A model generated the notes under the pieces. The model did no database searches, had not been told where the DNA came from, and saw only the letters and a list, made by a program, of their open reading frames with translations. A DNA stretch of 64,000 nt from Ulvibacterium marinum (GTDB lineage: Bacteria; Bacteroidota; Bacteroidia; Flavobacteriales; Flavobacteriaceae): contig NZ_RBCJ01000001.1 of the NCBI RefSeq assembly GCF_003626755.1, positions 1 through 64,000 of the forward strand. The letters are read 5' to 3'. Each line of letters begins with the position of its first letter. Within the stretch, counting starts at the first letter, position 1. The translations under genes and the position numbers were made by a program. Below, piece by piece: positions 42,158 through 51,986 of the stretch.

Positions 42158-42187
42158 TTGTATTTTTGCGAAAATCCTTTTAAAATT

Positions 42188-42817
42188 ATGTTCCGATTCC
42201 TAGTATCCTTGTTCAATTGGAGCTCACCCTTACTTCAGGAAAAAATACCCATGAAAAAGTTTTTGATCGTTGGCCTTGGAAATATCGGAGCAGAATACGA
42301 AGAGACACGCCATAATGTTGGTTTTAAAATATTGGATGCCTTTTCACAAAAAGAAGGGTTTCCCTTTGAGATCGAAAAACTCGGCGAAGTCGGAACCTTA
42401 AAAATTAAAGGCAGAAGTATCCTTTGTTTAAAACCCTCTACCTACATGAATCGAAGTGGCAAAGCCCTGAGGTACTGGATGGAAAAGGAAAAAATACCTC
42501 TGGAAAATGTATTGGTGGTAACGGACGATATTAACCTACCATTCGGGGTCCTTCGGCTCAAGGCCAAGGGAAGTGACGGCGGGCATAATGGATTAAAAGA
42601 CATACAACAAATTTTGCAGACCACTACATACAATAGGCTCCGTTTTGGGGTTGGCTCGGATTTTGGTAAAGGAAGACAGGTAGACTATGTTCTAGGCGAA
42701 TGGAATTTGGAAGAAAAAGAGAAACTAAAGGAACGTTTGGAAAAATCCTCCGAGCTAATTCGCTCTTTTATATTATCCGGGGTCAAGAATACCATGAATA
42801 CCTTCAACGGTACTTGA
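42188..42817 (+). CDS. pth: Peptidyl-tRNA hydrolase
   Basis: I start it at ATG 42188 (209 residues). This keeps the 21-residue leader MFRFLVSLFNWSSPL... often seen in Flavobacteria; ATG 42251 (MKKFLIVGLGNIG) is the alternative. The enzyme recycles peptidyl-tRNA. Conserved sites: GNIGAEYEETRHNVGF with the catalytic His, KPSTYMNRSG, VTDDINLPFG with the catalytic Asp, and GSDGGHNGLKDI. It follows the rplY terminator by 30 bases. Confidence 0.94.
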   Translation: MFRFLVSLFNWSSPLLQEKIPMKKFLIVGLGNIGAEYEETRHNVGFKILDAFSQKEGFPFEIEKLGEVGTLKIKGRSILCLKPSTYMNRSGKALRYWMEKEKIPLENVLVVTDDINLPFGVLRLKAKGSDGGHNGLKDIQQILQTTTYNRLRFGVGSDFGKGRQVDYVLGEWNLEEKEKLKERLEKSSELIRSFILSGVKNTMNTFNGT

Positions 42818-42823
42818 ATAGCA

Positions 42824-43504
42824 TCAAAAAACCTTAAAGTCAAAAATCCCGGAGTCAGAGCTATTCCCGGCCTCATCCTTGGTTACGACTTGCCAGTAGT
42901 AGATACCATTTGACGAAACACTTACCGTTACCTCCATATCTCCGGCGGCCGGGGAGGCAATCAACGTCTCTGGCGGTGTTTCCGTAGAAAAATACACTTC
43001 GTAACTGGAGATATCGTTATCCACATCGGCCCCTACCCAACTTAAGGTAACTTCATTATTGACATCCTTAAATACATTGGCGGCCATTTGTGGTTCAACA
43101 ATTTCTGCCGGAAAGGGAGCGTAGTTGGTTTGGGAACCTGCATTATAAAAACGCCATTCTTCACTTATCGCTGTATTGGGGGAACCAGAATTTTTAGAAA
43201 CGACTACCCATGAATAGGGAACACCCTTGGCAATAGTGACACTGGCGGAAGGAGTTTCCACAAAGGCCGTCTGAGTGGTTCCCGTATTTAAGTTGGTAAC
43301 CCGAAGTTCATAGGATTCTGTATGATCGGACGGTTGCCATAGAAACTCCACACGACTTGTTGTTTCGCTTAGGCTTTGTCCTGTTGTACACTCCGAATTC
43401 CTTTCCGGAAAGACTAAAGATGCCTGCTCAGGTGATTTAGGTGAATCCTTTTTACCACACCCTATAAAAAGAAAAATCATTGCTATTGGCACCAATAATC
43501 TCAT
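42824..43504 (-). CDS. Lipoprotein with fibronectin III-like domains
   Basis: This 226-residue lipoprotein (lipobox FLFIGC, Cys16) has two repeats ending in the fibronectin III pattern, SYELRVTNLNTGTTQ...YSWVVVSKN and SSYEVYFSTETPPE...YYWQVVTKDEAGN. Its start overlaps the stop of the T9SS metalloprotease by 4 bases, so the two are co-translated. It may anchor or assist the protease at the surface. No enzyme motif is seen. Confidence 0.72.
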   Translation of the reverse strand: MRLLVPIAMIFLFIGCGKKDSPKSPEQASLVFPERNSECTTGQSLSETTSRVEFLWQPSDHTESYELRVTNLNTGTTQTAFVETPSASVTIAKGVPYSWVVVSKNSGSPNTAISEEWRFYNAGSQTNYAPFPAEIVEPQMAANVFKDVNNEVTLSWVGADVDNDISSYEVYFSTETPPETLIASPAAGDMEVTVSVSSNGIYYWQVVTKDEAGNSSDSGIFDFKVF

Positions 43505-46500
43505 CGTTTTACAATTTTGGACGCTCCTGTTATCCCTTCACCTCTATAGCGCATTAAGTACGTTCCGGAAGGTAGAGTGGATAAGTCCAATACCAATTCC
43601 GTTCCATTGACCTGATATTTCCCATTATGGACCAATCGTCCATTTAATGCATACACCTTAATCGTTAGTTCTCTAGGCGTTTCGCCTATAAAGATAGTAA
43701 TGAAATCCCCAAAAGGATTTGGATAAACTATAGGACCATCCGAAACAAAAATCCGTTCTTCATAAATTCCTTGACAAGTTTTGTTGGTAGATACCTTTAG
43801 GGTATTGATTCCATTCTTTAAGTCCAAAGCAATCGCGGATTCATCAGTCCGTATACCTTCCCCGTTTAGCTCTATATTGTACATGTCACTTCCATCCATT
43901 TCCAAAATGGCCTGTTTGCCGTCCGCCGAAATCTTGGATGAGACGCTCAAAGGATCCGGTTCCGATATGACAACTTCAAAACAGTGCTCCAAATAATCGA
44001 TTGTGCCGTCCGAGCCTCCTATACATACCTCATAAACCCCAGGTGCAAGACCGCCAAATGTATAAGAATTCGTAAATACATCCGACTCATTCGTTCCGTT
44101 CCCGATAATCGTTATGGTATAATCCAAGGGAAGATTGGCCGAAACCTGTAGACTCCCGTCAGCGCTATTTCGACAGGCAGTGCTTTGAATCGCAATAGAA
44201 AAATTGGTGCTAGGGAACCTATACACAGGACAACCTGAGGAGTCTACCTCCACTCCAGCGGGAGTTCCCGGACAAAGGTCATCTTGATCAAAAATTCCAT
44301 CATTGTCCTCATCCGGACCAAACTCCCCTTCAATACAGACCTCCAAGGAAAAAGCTTTTAAAGTACCTCCGTCGGATGGTGCATTATCGGATATGGTCAG
44401 CGTCCACTCTCCCAATATGGATTCACCGTTAAAGGAGCTTAGGGATCCCAAGGGCTTTACAGTTCCCCCTATAGCAGGGTTTCCGCCACAAACAAAACTG
44501 GTTGCACTGTCATCAAAAATGGCATCGATATTATTGAGTTCTCCACAAGAACTGGAAACAAGAACAACGGTAGTACCGGAAGGTGAGGTTAAACTAACTA
44601 CCAAATCCGCCAAGAAAGTGTGGTCCAAATCCAGTCTTACATTGATATCGGCCAAAGCTAAGTCTTCAAAGAAAGCTATTTTGGAGACTATGGTAGGAGT
44701 ACCTGTTGAAGATATGGCCAGGGGCAAGCCACTGCCAGTCTCGTTCTTACAATTAAATTGAATGGTGGTAAAACTAAAAGGGCTACCAAAGATACCTTCA
44801 CCGCACGGATTTTTGGGTTTCACCCTCCAGAAATAGGTAGTTTCATTATCCAAATTAGAAGGTAGATATGAATTGGAAAGTACTGTTGCACTTTCTACGA
44901 TATTCGAAAAAGCAACATCGGTAGCAACCTCTATGTCATAGGAGGCATACAAGGGATTTTCTTCCCATTCCAACGGAATTCCAGTGGAAGTATCCGTTGA
45001 CCCATCCGCAGGTGAAACCAGTGCGACTTCCGAAAAGGAAGTGTTATAAACGTTCAATTCCAAAGTTATTTCAGTAGATTGGCTTATGGAGGTAGCCAGA
45101 ACAGGTATGGTATAACTTCCGGTGACCACACCTGCGGTATTCGAAAAAATAATATCTACCGAGGTGCCATCGGCAATAGCCGTTTCAGGTGAAAATGAGA
45201 TATCCAATCCGGCTGGTGGGGTAGGGACACTGAAGGTGCTTTCCTCATTGAACCCTAAAAAGGTTTCGTAGTTGAATGTAACGATCAAATCATCCGATTG
45301 ACATACCTCATACTCCAAATTGGAAAAATTAAGAACAACCTCAGAAGCTTGTATTGTAAAATCCGTAGAATTTACGGCAAAAAAGATATTATTATTGGCT
45401 TTTACCATAATCCTGGCCTGCGTTGTGGCATCACCAGGAATCACTACATTGTGGCTCCCATCATTGACTACATTTTCTGCCAAGGGCATAGGAAAAGTAA
45501 GTCCTCCATCAATGGACAACAATATATCAACAGTTTGTGCATTGACTACTGCGTTGTCCGTATCGGCAACGTCCCATGTTATCTCCTGTACAGATCCCGC
45601 GGCATAAATCTCATTGTTAGCCTGTGAGGTTACCATAAATGGCCCTGCACTATTGGTAACGACAACGTTTACCAAATCGGAAACCACTTGTCCCCCACCT
45701 ATTGCATTATCCCTAACCGTGAGTGCAAAATTCATTTCCCTTTCCACATCCGAAACCGTTTCCCAGGCCGAACCTTCCGGAGGGTTCGTTTGAGTAAGAT
45801 TCCCTTCCAATACCCTGGATAATCGTGGAAAATAACGAGTTGAATCTAATGAAGGTTTTAAGGACCTGAAATTTGCACCGCCTGGATTTGTTGGGCCAAA
45901 AGTCGCCCTATTTACCACGCCATCGTCTACTTGTTCCCAAGTATATGTTAGCACATCCCCAACATCGGAATCAGAAGCACTCCCTGTAAGGGCAAAGGCG
46001 GTGGATTTGGGTATTGTAAAATTTCCAATAGGGGCTATCACCGGTGGATTATTGGTAAGGGGGTCGGTTTCCGCACAACTTACAGATTCCAAATAATCCG
46101 CTATTTGTACTATACTATAATAATGAAAATAGTCATCCCCATTTGGGGCAACATCATTGTTTAAGGTAATACCGGCATAACCCATAATAGTCGTGCCACT
46201 TGCAGGCTCGGCCTGTACCTGTGTTCCTTCGGATTCAAAGGACCAGGTATGGTTGGCGCCAAACTGATGTCCCATTTCATGGGCCACAAAATCAAGATCA
46301 AAAATGTCTCCCTCCGGCTCCGGGGATGCCGCAAAGGCACTACCTTTTCTGTTATCGATGCAAACCGAGCCTACGAAGCCTGCATTTCCTCCTGCTACAT
46401 CGTCGTGGAACAAATGCCCTATGTCATAATTCTCTGCACCTATAATATCGTTAAGTGTAGTTTGTACCTGAAAATTCAAATTTCCGTCATATGGATCGGT

Positions 46501-47262
46501 ATCGGCATCCGGAAATATCACTTGATCGTTATTGGCCACCAACTCTAAGGTTATGGCCAGATCTGTTTCAAAAACTTCGTTTACCCGGGTAACGGTAGCA
46601 TTGATCGCAGCCAACGCATCCGCAACCGTACCTCCGTGATGGTCCGTATACTCACCGGTGGCGGATACCGCCAATCTAAACTTGCGCAACACCTGTCCGG
46701 TAACGGGTCTCATGGCCCTACCTATATTTTTTTGAACTGTGGGAAGAGTGCTACAAACAAAATCCATATCCCGAGAGGCATTGCCCTCTCTTTTGTAGAC
46801 CACGTATTTTCCTTCACCTGTTTTTTGCATGAAGGTATTTCCTTTACCATCGGCATGTACGATCATGCTTTGGATACCTTTGTGGGAGACGCTAAACCGT
46901 ATTTTTTCCTGCCCATCAAGACTATGCCCCACATACGATTTAATAAAAGGGTATTTTGCTGCCAGTTCCGGAGATAACGTTTGTGCATCGGAAACTCGGA
47001 AGGGAATCGACTTTCCACTTTCATTGGGAAAATTGACTATTTTGGTCCGCTTTCCTGATTTTGGAAAACTTTGCAGTTCGGCCTTAAAGTCTTTCTCCTC
47101 AAAAGAAAAGAAAGTCCCTTTTTTTATTTGAAAGCGTTGATATACTTTCCCAATGGCAACATTCCCAGAAGTTTCCTTTTGCCAATATTTTTGTTGACCT
47201 GAAACGTAAAAGGAAAGAAATAATATGGTAATTGAAAAAACAAGGCGTAATTTTGTAGCCAT
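43501..47262 (-). CDS. T9SS-secreted reprolysin-like zinc metalloprotease
   Basis: The 1253-residue protein has a signal peptide (VFSITILFLSFYVSG), a propeptide, and a metzincin active site HEMGHQFGANH near residue 326. Then come Ig/fibronectin-type domains, a proprotein-convertase P-like domain (about 860-985), a thrombospondin type 3 Ca site (DEDNDGIFDQDDLCPGTPAG) and a C-terminal type IX sorting domain (VYPNPFGDFITI, LPSGTYLMRY). It should be exported through the outer membrane and degrade extracellular protein. The overlapping downstream lipoprotein may be a partner. Confidence 0.92.
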   Translation of the reverse strand: MATKLRLVFSITILFLSFYVSGQQKYWQKETSGNVAIGKVYQRFQIKKGTFFSFEEKDFKAELQSFPKSGKRTKIVNFPNESGKSIPFRVSDAQTLSPELAAKYPFIKSYVGHSLDGQEKIRFSVSHKGIQSMIVHADGKGNTFMQKTGEGKYVVYKREGNASRDMDFVCSTLPTVQKNIGRAMRPVTGQVLRKFRLAVSATGEYTDHHGGTVADALAAINATVTRVNEVFETDLAITLELVANNDQVIFPDADTDPYDGNLNFQVQTTLNDIIGAENYDIGHLFHDDVAGGNAGFVGSVCIDNRKGSAFAASPEPEGDIFDLDFVAHEMGHQFGANHTWSFESEGTQVQAEPASGTTIMGYAGITLNNDVAPNGDDYFHYYSIVQIADYLESVSCAETDPLTNNPPVIAPIGNFTIPKSTAFALTGSASDSDVGDVLTYTWEQVDDGVVNRATFGPTNPGGANFRSLKPSLDSTRYFPRLSRVLEGNLTQTNPPEGSAWETVSDVEREMNFALTVRDNAIGGGQVVSDLVNVVVTNSAGPFMVTSQANNEIYAAGSVQEITWDVADTDNAVVNAQTVDILLSIDGGLTFPMPLAENVVNDGSHNVVIPGDATTQARIMVKANNNIFFAVNSTDFTIQASEVVLNFSNLEYEVCQSDDLIVTFNYETFLGFNEESTFSVPTPPAGLDISFSPETAIADGTSVDIIFSNTAGVVTGSYTIPVLATSISQSTEITLELNVYNTSFSEVALVSPADGSTDTSTGIPLEWEENPLYASYDIEVATDVAFSNIVESATVLSNSYLPSNLDNETTYFWRVKPKNPCGEGIFGSPFSFTTIQFNCKNETGSGLPLAISSTGTPTIVSKIAFFEDLALADINVRLDLDHTFLADLVVSLTSPSGTTVVLVSSSCGELNNIDAIFDDSATSFVCGGNPAIGGTVKPLGSLSSFNGESILGEWTLTISDNAPSDGGTLKAFSLEVCIEGEFGPDEDNDGIFDQDDLCPGTPAGVEVDSSGCPVYRFPSTNFSIAIQSTACRNSADGSLQVSANLPLDYTITIIGNGTNESDVFTNSYTFGGLAPGVYEVCIGGSDGTIDYLEHCFEVVISEPDPLSVSSKISADGKQAILEMDGSDMYNIELNGEGIRTDESAIALDLKNGINTLKVSTNKTCQGIYEERIFVSDGPIVYPNPFGDFITIFIGETPRELTIKVYALNGRLVHNGKYQVNGTELVLDLSTLPSGTYLMRYRGEGITGASKIVKR

Positions 47263-47315
47263 TAAGGGGTTTTTAGCTCAAAATCAAATATAAGTCTTTT
47301 TATTTTTCCGATAAC

Positions 47316-48242
47316 GTGGTTATAGCCCAAAGCATCTCCAAATACGACAAAAAGCACCCTACCGTAATTACGATCGGCACCTTTGATGGTGTACATATCG
47401 GACATCGGAAAATACTGGATCGAGTTATCAAGAATGCTAAAAAATCGAATCTAAAATCCACGGTCCTTACTTTCTTTCCACATCCTAGGATGATCCTTCA
47501 AAAAGACTCGAACATTAAGTTACTGAACACCATTGGCGAAAAGACAAAAATACTGGAGGAATTGGGATTGGAACAACTTATCATCCATCCTTTTACCAAG
47601 GAATTTTCCCGCTTGTCAGCAACAGAGTTTGTAAGGGATATATTGGTAAACAGCCTAAAGACCAAAAAAATAATAATCGGATACGATCATAGGTTTGGCA
47701 GAAATAGGAATGCCAATATCAATGACCTGATCGCTTTTGGAAGTACCCTGGACTTTGAGGTAGAGGAAATCCCAGCGCAGGAAATAGATGATGTATCCGT
47801 AAGCTCTACCAAGATAAGAAAGGCTCTGGAGGAAGGGGATATCCGTACGGCAAATAACTATTTGGGATACCCATATATGTTAACAGGCATCATAGCTCGG
47901 GGAAAAGGTCTTGGCAAGCAACTTGACTTTCCTACCGCCAATCTACAAATACAGGAGTCCTATAAGTTAGTTCCTAAGAACGGTGTTTACGTTGTTCAAG
48001 GTAAAATAAAAGGTGAAACGGTCCCCGGGATGATGAATATAGGTTTCAATCCTACTGTTTCGGGCACTAGCAAAAGCATTGAAATCCATTTTTTTAATTT
48101 TGATGGAGACCTTTATGATCAAACTTTGCAAGTTGATATTTTGGAACGGCTTCGGGACGAACATAAATTTGATTCGGTGGAAGACTTAAAAAAACAGCTT
48201 CAAAAGGACAAGGAAACTTCACTTTCGTTAATTTCCAAGTGA
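47316..48242 (+). CDS. ribF: Bifunctional riboflavin kinase / FAD synthetase
   Basis: The 308-residue protein has the N-terminal FAD synthetase nucleotidyltransferase domain (TIGTFDGVHIGHRKIL, IIGYDHRFGRNR, VSSTKIRKAL) and the C-terminal flavokinase (GKGLGKQLDFPTANL, GVYVVQGKI, NIGFNPTVSG). It makes FMN and FAD. The start appears to be GTG at 47316, since no ATG fits. Its stop shares one base with the next start (TGATG). Confidence 0.95.
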   Translation: MVIAQSISKYDKKHPTVITIGTFDGVHIGHRKILDRVIKNAKKSNLKSTVLTFFPHPRMILQKDSNIKLLNTIGEKTKILEELGLEQLIIHPFTKEFSRLSATEFVRDILVNSLKTKKIIIGYDHRFGRNRNANINDLIAFGSTLDFEVEEIPAQEIDDVSVSSTKIRKALEEGDIRTANNYLGYPYMLTGIIARGKGLGKQLDFPTANLQIQESYKLVPKNGVYVVQGKIKGETVPGMMNIGFNPTVSGTSKSIEIHFFNFDGDLYDQTLQVDILERLRDEHKFDSVEDLKKQLQKDKETSLSLISK

Positions 48243-49564
48243 TGTTGAATCGATTTTTATTTGCAAGAATTGATAACTCTCCACTGATTATTTTTCGAAT
48301 TTTTTTTGGATTTCTTATTGCGGCAGAGTGCTATGGAGCGTTGATGACAGGTTGGGTAAGACGGAATCTGGTAGACCCCGAATTTACCTTTAATTTCATT
48401 GGATTTGATTTCCTTCAGGTGCTTCAAGGCACTCCCATGTACGCTTATTTTTTTATAATGGGCACTTTAGGCATCTGCGTGGCCCTCGGTTACAAATATC
48501 GTTTTAGTATGATTGCCTTTACCATTTTGTGGACAGGGGCCTATCTTATGCAAAAAACATCGTACAACAACCATTATTACTTGTTGATATTGATTTCTTC
48601 CTTTATGTGTCTAGTCCCGGCCAATCGCAGTCATGCAATTGATGTACGGCAAAATCCTTCGCTTAAAACGGACCGTATGTTCGGTTGGGTAAAATGGGCG
48701 GTTGTCCTTCAATTGTTCATTGTATATACCTATGCTTCCATCGCTAAATGGTACGGCGATTGGACAGACTTTGGCATCATAAAAATCTTAATGCAGGACA
48801 AAGCCGACTACTACATCATCGGTGGTTTGTTGCAGGAACGTTGGGCACACAGTATTATTGGCGTTGTAGGAATTCTATTCGATTTGTTGATTGTACCTGC
48901 ACTACTTTGGAAACCTACCAGAAAAGCAGCTTTCTTTTTCTCCATCTTCTTTCATCTGTTCAATTCCATTGTTTTTCAAATCGGGATTTTTCCTTTCCTA
49001 TCGCTGGCCTTCTCCGTATTCTTTTTTGAGCCAGAGACCATTAGACGCATCTTTTTTAAAAAGAAAACACCCTACGTATCCAACAAAATTGAAATCCCCT
49101 CGTACAAAAATCTCCTATTACTTTTAGGTGGCATCTATTTTTTGGTTCAGGTTTTATTGCCCTTGCGCCATCATATCATTAAGGACAATGTCCTATGGAC
49201 AGAGGAGGGGCATCGCCTTAGCTGGCGTATGATGCTCCGGAGCAGGGCAGGCACTATACAGTTTAAGGTTATAAATCGTGAAACCGGTACGTCAGAATTC
49301 GTAAAATTGAACGATTACCTTTCAAAAAAACAAAAGAGGAGACTAGCGGCCTACCCGGATTTCATTTGGCAATTTGCCCAACACCTCAAAAAGGAATTCG
49401 CGGAAAAAGGAGAAGATGTCTCGGTCCATGCTATCAATTCCAAGGTAAGTATCAATGGAAGACCTTATAGGGCCTTTATAAACCCTGAGACCGATTTGGC
49501 CAGTGTTCCATGGGAACCGTTACGGCATCATGAATGGATTTTTCCTTCCAGCCTAGAAGATTGA
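48242..49564 (+). CDS. HTTM domain membrane protein
   Basis: Starting at ATG 48242, this protein of about 440 residues has many membrane segments in its first 290 residues, with HTTM features such as the MQKTSYNNHYYLLILISSFM loop. A C-terminal soluble part carries WRMMLRSRAGTIQFKVINRE. HTTM proteins are related to the vitamin K-dependent gamma-glutamyl carboxylase; the bacterial role is unsettled. It is translationally coupled to ribF. Confidence 0.85.
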   Translation: MLNRFLFARIDNSPLIIFRIFFGFLIAAECYGALMTGWVRRNLVDPEFTFNFIGFDFLQVLQGTPMYAYFFIMGTLGICVALGYKYRFSMIAFTILWTGAYLMQKTSYNNHYYLLILISSFMCLVPANRSHAIDVRQNPSLKTDRMFGWVKWAVVLQLFIVYTYASIAKWYGDWTDFGIIKILMQDKADYYIIGGLLQERWAHSIIGVVGILFDLLIVPALLWKPTRKAAFFFSIFFHLFNSIVFQIGIFPFLSLAFSVFFFEPETIRRIFFKKKTPYVSNKIEIPSYKNLLLLLGGIYFLVQVLLPLRHHIIKDNVLWTEEGHRLSWRMMLRSRAGTIQFKVINRETGTSEFVKLNDYLSKKQKRRLAAYPDFIWQFAQHLKKEFAEKGEDVSVHAINSKVSINGRPYRAFINPETDLASVPWEPLRHHEWIFPSSLED

Positions 49565-49570
49565 TCTTCC

Positions 49571-49951
49571 CTAAAATTTTTGGGCCCTTTGACATAACTG
49601 CAACGGCATACCCCATGGATCACGAAGCATAATCAAATGGCTACCATCTTCCTTTTGGACCTCTTCCACAAAAGATGCACCCTTGCTTTCCAACCGGAAA
49701 CGATCTTCATTGGCATTTTCCGAAACAAAGGCCACGTGAAAAGTTAATGGGTGTTGTTGGGAAAAATCCGGTATGGTTTCATCGGGCCGGTGGTATAATT
49801 CCATCATTACCCTTCTGGACGAATCCGCCAAAAAAGTCATAAAAGGTGGTTCCTCTTGTTCGCTTACCACTTGTAGTCCCAGATGCTCCACGTACCACGT
49901 TACGACTTCATCAATTCTGTTAACGTTAAGTGCAAAATGCTCAAAAATCAT
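49571..49951 (-). CDS. VOC family (glyoxalase-like) protein
   Basis: This 126-residue protein has the vicinal oxygen chelate fold: FEHFALNVNRIDEVVTWYVE with the metal-ligand His, an ELYHRPDE centre, LTFHVAFVSENANEDRF and the closing RDPWGMPLQLCQRAQ. It binds a metal and probably acts on a small compound; substrate unknown. It converges with the HTTM gene and is divergent from serS. Confidence 0.85.
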   Translation of the reverse strand: MIFEHFALNVNRIDEVVTWYVEHLGLQVVSEQEEPPFMTFLADSSRRVMMELYHRPDETIPDFSQQHPLTFHVAFVSENANEDRFRLESKGASFVEEVQKEDGSHLIMLRDPWGMPLQLCQRAQKF

Positions 49952-49991
49952 AGTAAAATATGTTTCATGATATCTGCCTTAAATGTATATG

Positions 49992-50019
49992 TTTTTAAGC
50001 AGAAGATAGTTTAAATTTG
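49992..50019 (+). promoter_or_regulatory. Candidate promoter of serS
   Basis: TAAATTTG (50012-50019) is a perfect -7 box 18 bases before the serS ATG; the -33 region is TTT (49992-49994, spacer 17) rather than TTG. Confidence 0.5.
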
Positions 50020-50037
50020 CAGCTTAAATAAAATTCG

Positions 50038-51309
50038 ATGTTACAGCTACAAGCAATTCGAGATAGGAAAGAGGAAATTATCCGTGCCTTGACCAAAAGA
50101 AATATCGATGCCACTTCCCTAGTGGAAAACGTACTCCGTTTGGATGAAAAACGTCGTGCCCTTCAAACCCGTTTGGATGCCACCCTGGCTGAGAGCAATG
50201 CACTTTCCAAGGAAATAGGCATGCTGTTCAAGACAGGAAAAGCGCAGGAAGCGAATCTACTCAAGGAAAAAACTGGGCAATTAAAGGAAGATTCCAAGAA
50301 ATTGGGGGAAGATTTAAACATAACTGCCGACGAGCTTCAAAACGTATTGTACCAGATACCCAACGTTCCCAACGATTCCGTTCCGGTAGGAAATACCGAA
50401 GAGGATAATGAAGAGGTCTTCAATGAGGGAGATATTCCAACATTACAAACCGATGCACTCCCTCACTGGGAGCTCGCCAAAAAATATGACTTAATCGATT
50501 TTGAGTTGGGTGTTAAGGTTACAGGAGCCGGTTTTCCCGTCTACAAAGGTAAGGGGGCTCGACTGCAACGGGCACTGATTTCCTATTTTCTGGACAGGAA
50601 TACCGAAGCGGGCTATACCGAAATACAGGTTCCACATCTTGTAAATGAAGCATCGGGCTATGGCACGGGACAATTACCGGACAAGGAAGGTCAAATGTAC
50701 CACATCGGGGCAGATGATCTCTATCTTATCCCCACCGCAGAGGTACCTGTTACCAACTTGTTGAGAGGCGAGATTTTGTCCCAAAAGGATTTTCCTATCC
50801 AATATACTGCATATACTCCTTGTTTTAGAAGGGAGGCAGGTAGCTATGGGGCCCATGTTCGTGGGTTGAACAGGCTGCATCAGTTTGATAAGGTGGAAAT
50901 TGTTCGGGTAGAACATCCGGACAACTCCTATGAGGCTCTGGATGGAATGGTAGCACATGTAAAACAAATCCTGAGGGAATTGAAGCTACCCTATCGTATT
51001 CTAAGGCTATGTGGAGGTGATTTAGGTTTTACCTCGGCCCTTACCTATGATTTTGAAGTGTTTTCCACAGCACAGGACCGCTGGCTGGAAATTAGTTCGG
51101 TTTCCAATTTTGAGACCTATCAGGCCAATAGACTTAAATTGCGCTACAAGGACGAAAATGGAAAAAGCCAATTGGCACATACCTTAAATGGAAGTTCTTT
51201 GGCACTCCCAAGAGTCTTGGCCGGCATTTTGGAAAATTACCAGACCCCAAGCGGCATCCAAATTCCTGATATTTTGGTGCCTTATTGCGGCTTCGATATT
51301 ATAAATTAA
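50038..51309 (+). CDS. serS: Seryl-tRNA synthetase
   Basis: This 423-residue class II synthetase has the N-terminal coiled-coil arm (about 1-110, RRALQTRLDATLAESNALSK) that holds tRNA-Ser, then motif 2 TPCFRREAGSYGAHVRGLNR and motif 3 LNGSSLALPRVLAGILEN. It charges tRNA-Ser. The DUF6434 gene begins 6 bases after its stop. Confidence 0.96.
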   Translation: MLQLQAIRDRKEEIIRALTKRNIDATSLVENVLRLDEKRRALQTRLDATLAESNALSKEIGMLFKTGKAQEANLLKEKTGQLKEDSKKLGEDLNITADELQNVLYQIPNVPNDSVPVGNTEEDNEEVFNEGDIPTLQTDALPHWELAKKYDLIDFELGVKVTGAGFPVYKGKGARLQRALISYFLDRNTEAGYTEIQVPHLVNEASGYGTGQLPDKEGQMYHIGADDLYLIPTAEVPVTNLLRGEILSQKDFPIQYTAYTPCFRREAGSYGAHVRGLNRLHQFDKVEIVRVEHPDNSYEALDGMVAHVKQILRELKLPYRILRLCGGDLGFTSALTYDFEVFSTAQDRWLEISSVSNFETYQANRLKLRYKDENGKSQLAHTLNGSSLALPRVLAGILENYQTPSGIQIPDILVPYCGFDIIN

Positions 51310-51315
51310 GGATAA

Positions 51316-51912
51316 ATGCCCAGACCGGATTTTTCCGAAATAGCCTCTGGCAAGGAATTCAATAGATGGTACTGGCTCAAGGAAGAGTTGGTGGAAATCT
51401 GCAAACAAGCACAGATACCCTACACTGGAAGAAAATTTGAACTTCGGGACCGCATTATTTTTATGCTAGACCATCCGGGCCAGCCATTACCGCCTATTAA
51501 AAAGGAAAAGGCTTCTTCAAACTTCAACTGGTCCAAGGCAAAACTAGATTTGGACACAAAAATTACGGAATCCATTTCCTTCGGGCCAAATTTCAGGAAT
51601 TTTATGAAATCCGAAATTGGCCCCAAATTTTCCTGTCATGGCGACTTCATGGATTGGGTAAAATCCAGTCCAGGAAAAACTTTGGAAGAGGCCATTCTCA
51701 TGTGGCATGCGCTTGAGGATAGAAAAAAGAACCCTAATTTTAAACGGACAATTGCCAAGAACAACATGCTGGCCCAATATGTCCGTGATTTTCTAAAAGA
51801 CAATACGGACAAAACATTAAAGGACGCGCTATACTTTTGGAAACTTAAAAAACAGCGACCCACCGAGACCGGATACATTATTTATGAAAAGACGGACGTG
51901 GAACTTTCCTAG
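51316..51912 (+). CDS. SAP/DUF6434 domain protein
   Basis: This 198-residue protein has an N-terminal SAP-like helix pair (SGKEFNRWYWLKEELVEICK, TGRKFELRDRIIFML), a motif linked to DNA or RNA binding. The DUF6434 part follows (FNWSKAKLDLDTKITESISF, SFGPNFRNFMKSEIG, FSCHGDFMDWVKS). It is compact, soluble and conserved in bacteria, without a known role. It is probably co-transcribed with serS. Confidence 0.82.
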   Translation: MPRPDFSEIASGKEFNRWYWLKEELVEICKQAQIPYTGRKFELRDRIIFMLDHPGQPLPPIKKEKASSNFNWSKAKLDLDTKITESISFGPNFRNFMKSEIGPKFSCHGDFMDWVKSSPGKTLEEAILMWHALEDRKKNPNFKRTIAKNNMLAQYVRDFLKDNTDKTLKDALYFWKLKKQRPTETGYIIYEKTDVELS

Positions 51913-51986
51913 TGCCGTTCGTCCATATTATGTTTTCCTTGACAGTTTATTATCCCTGGCTAGTGTAAATTTGTTAAATTTCCAAT

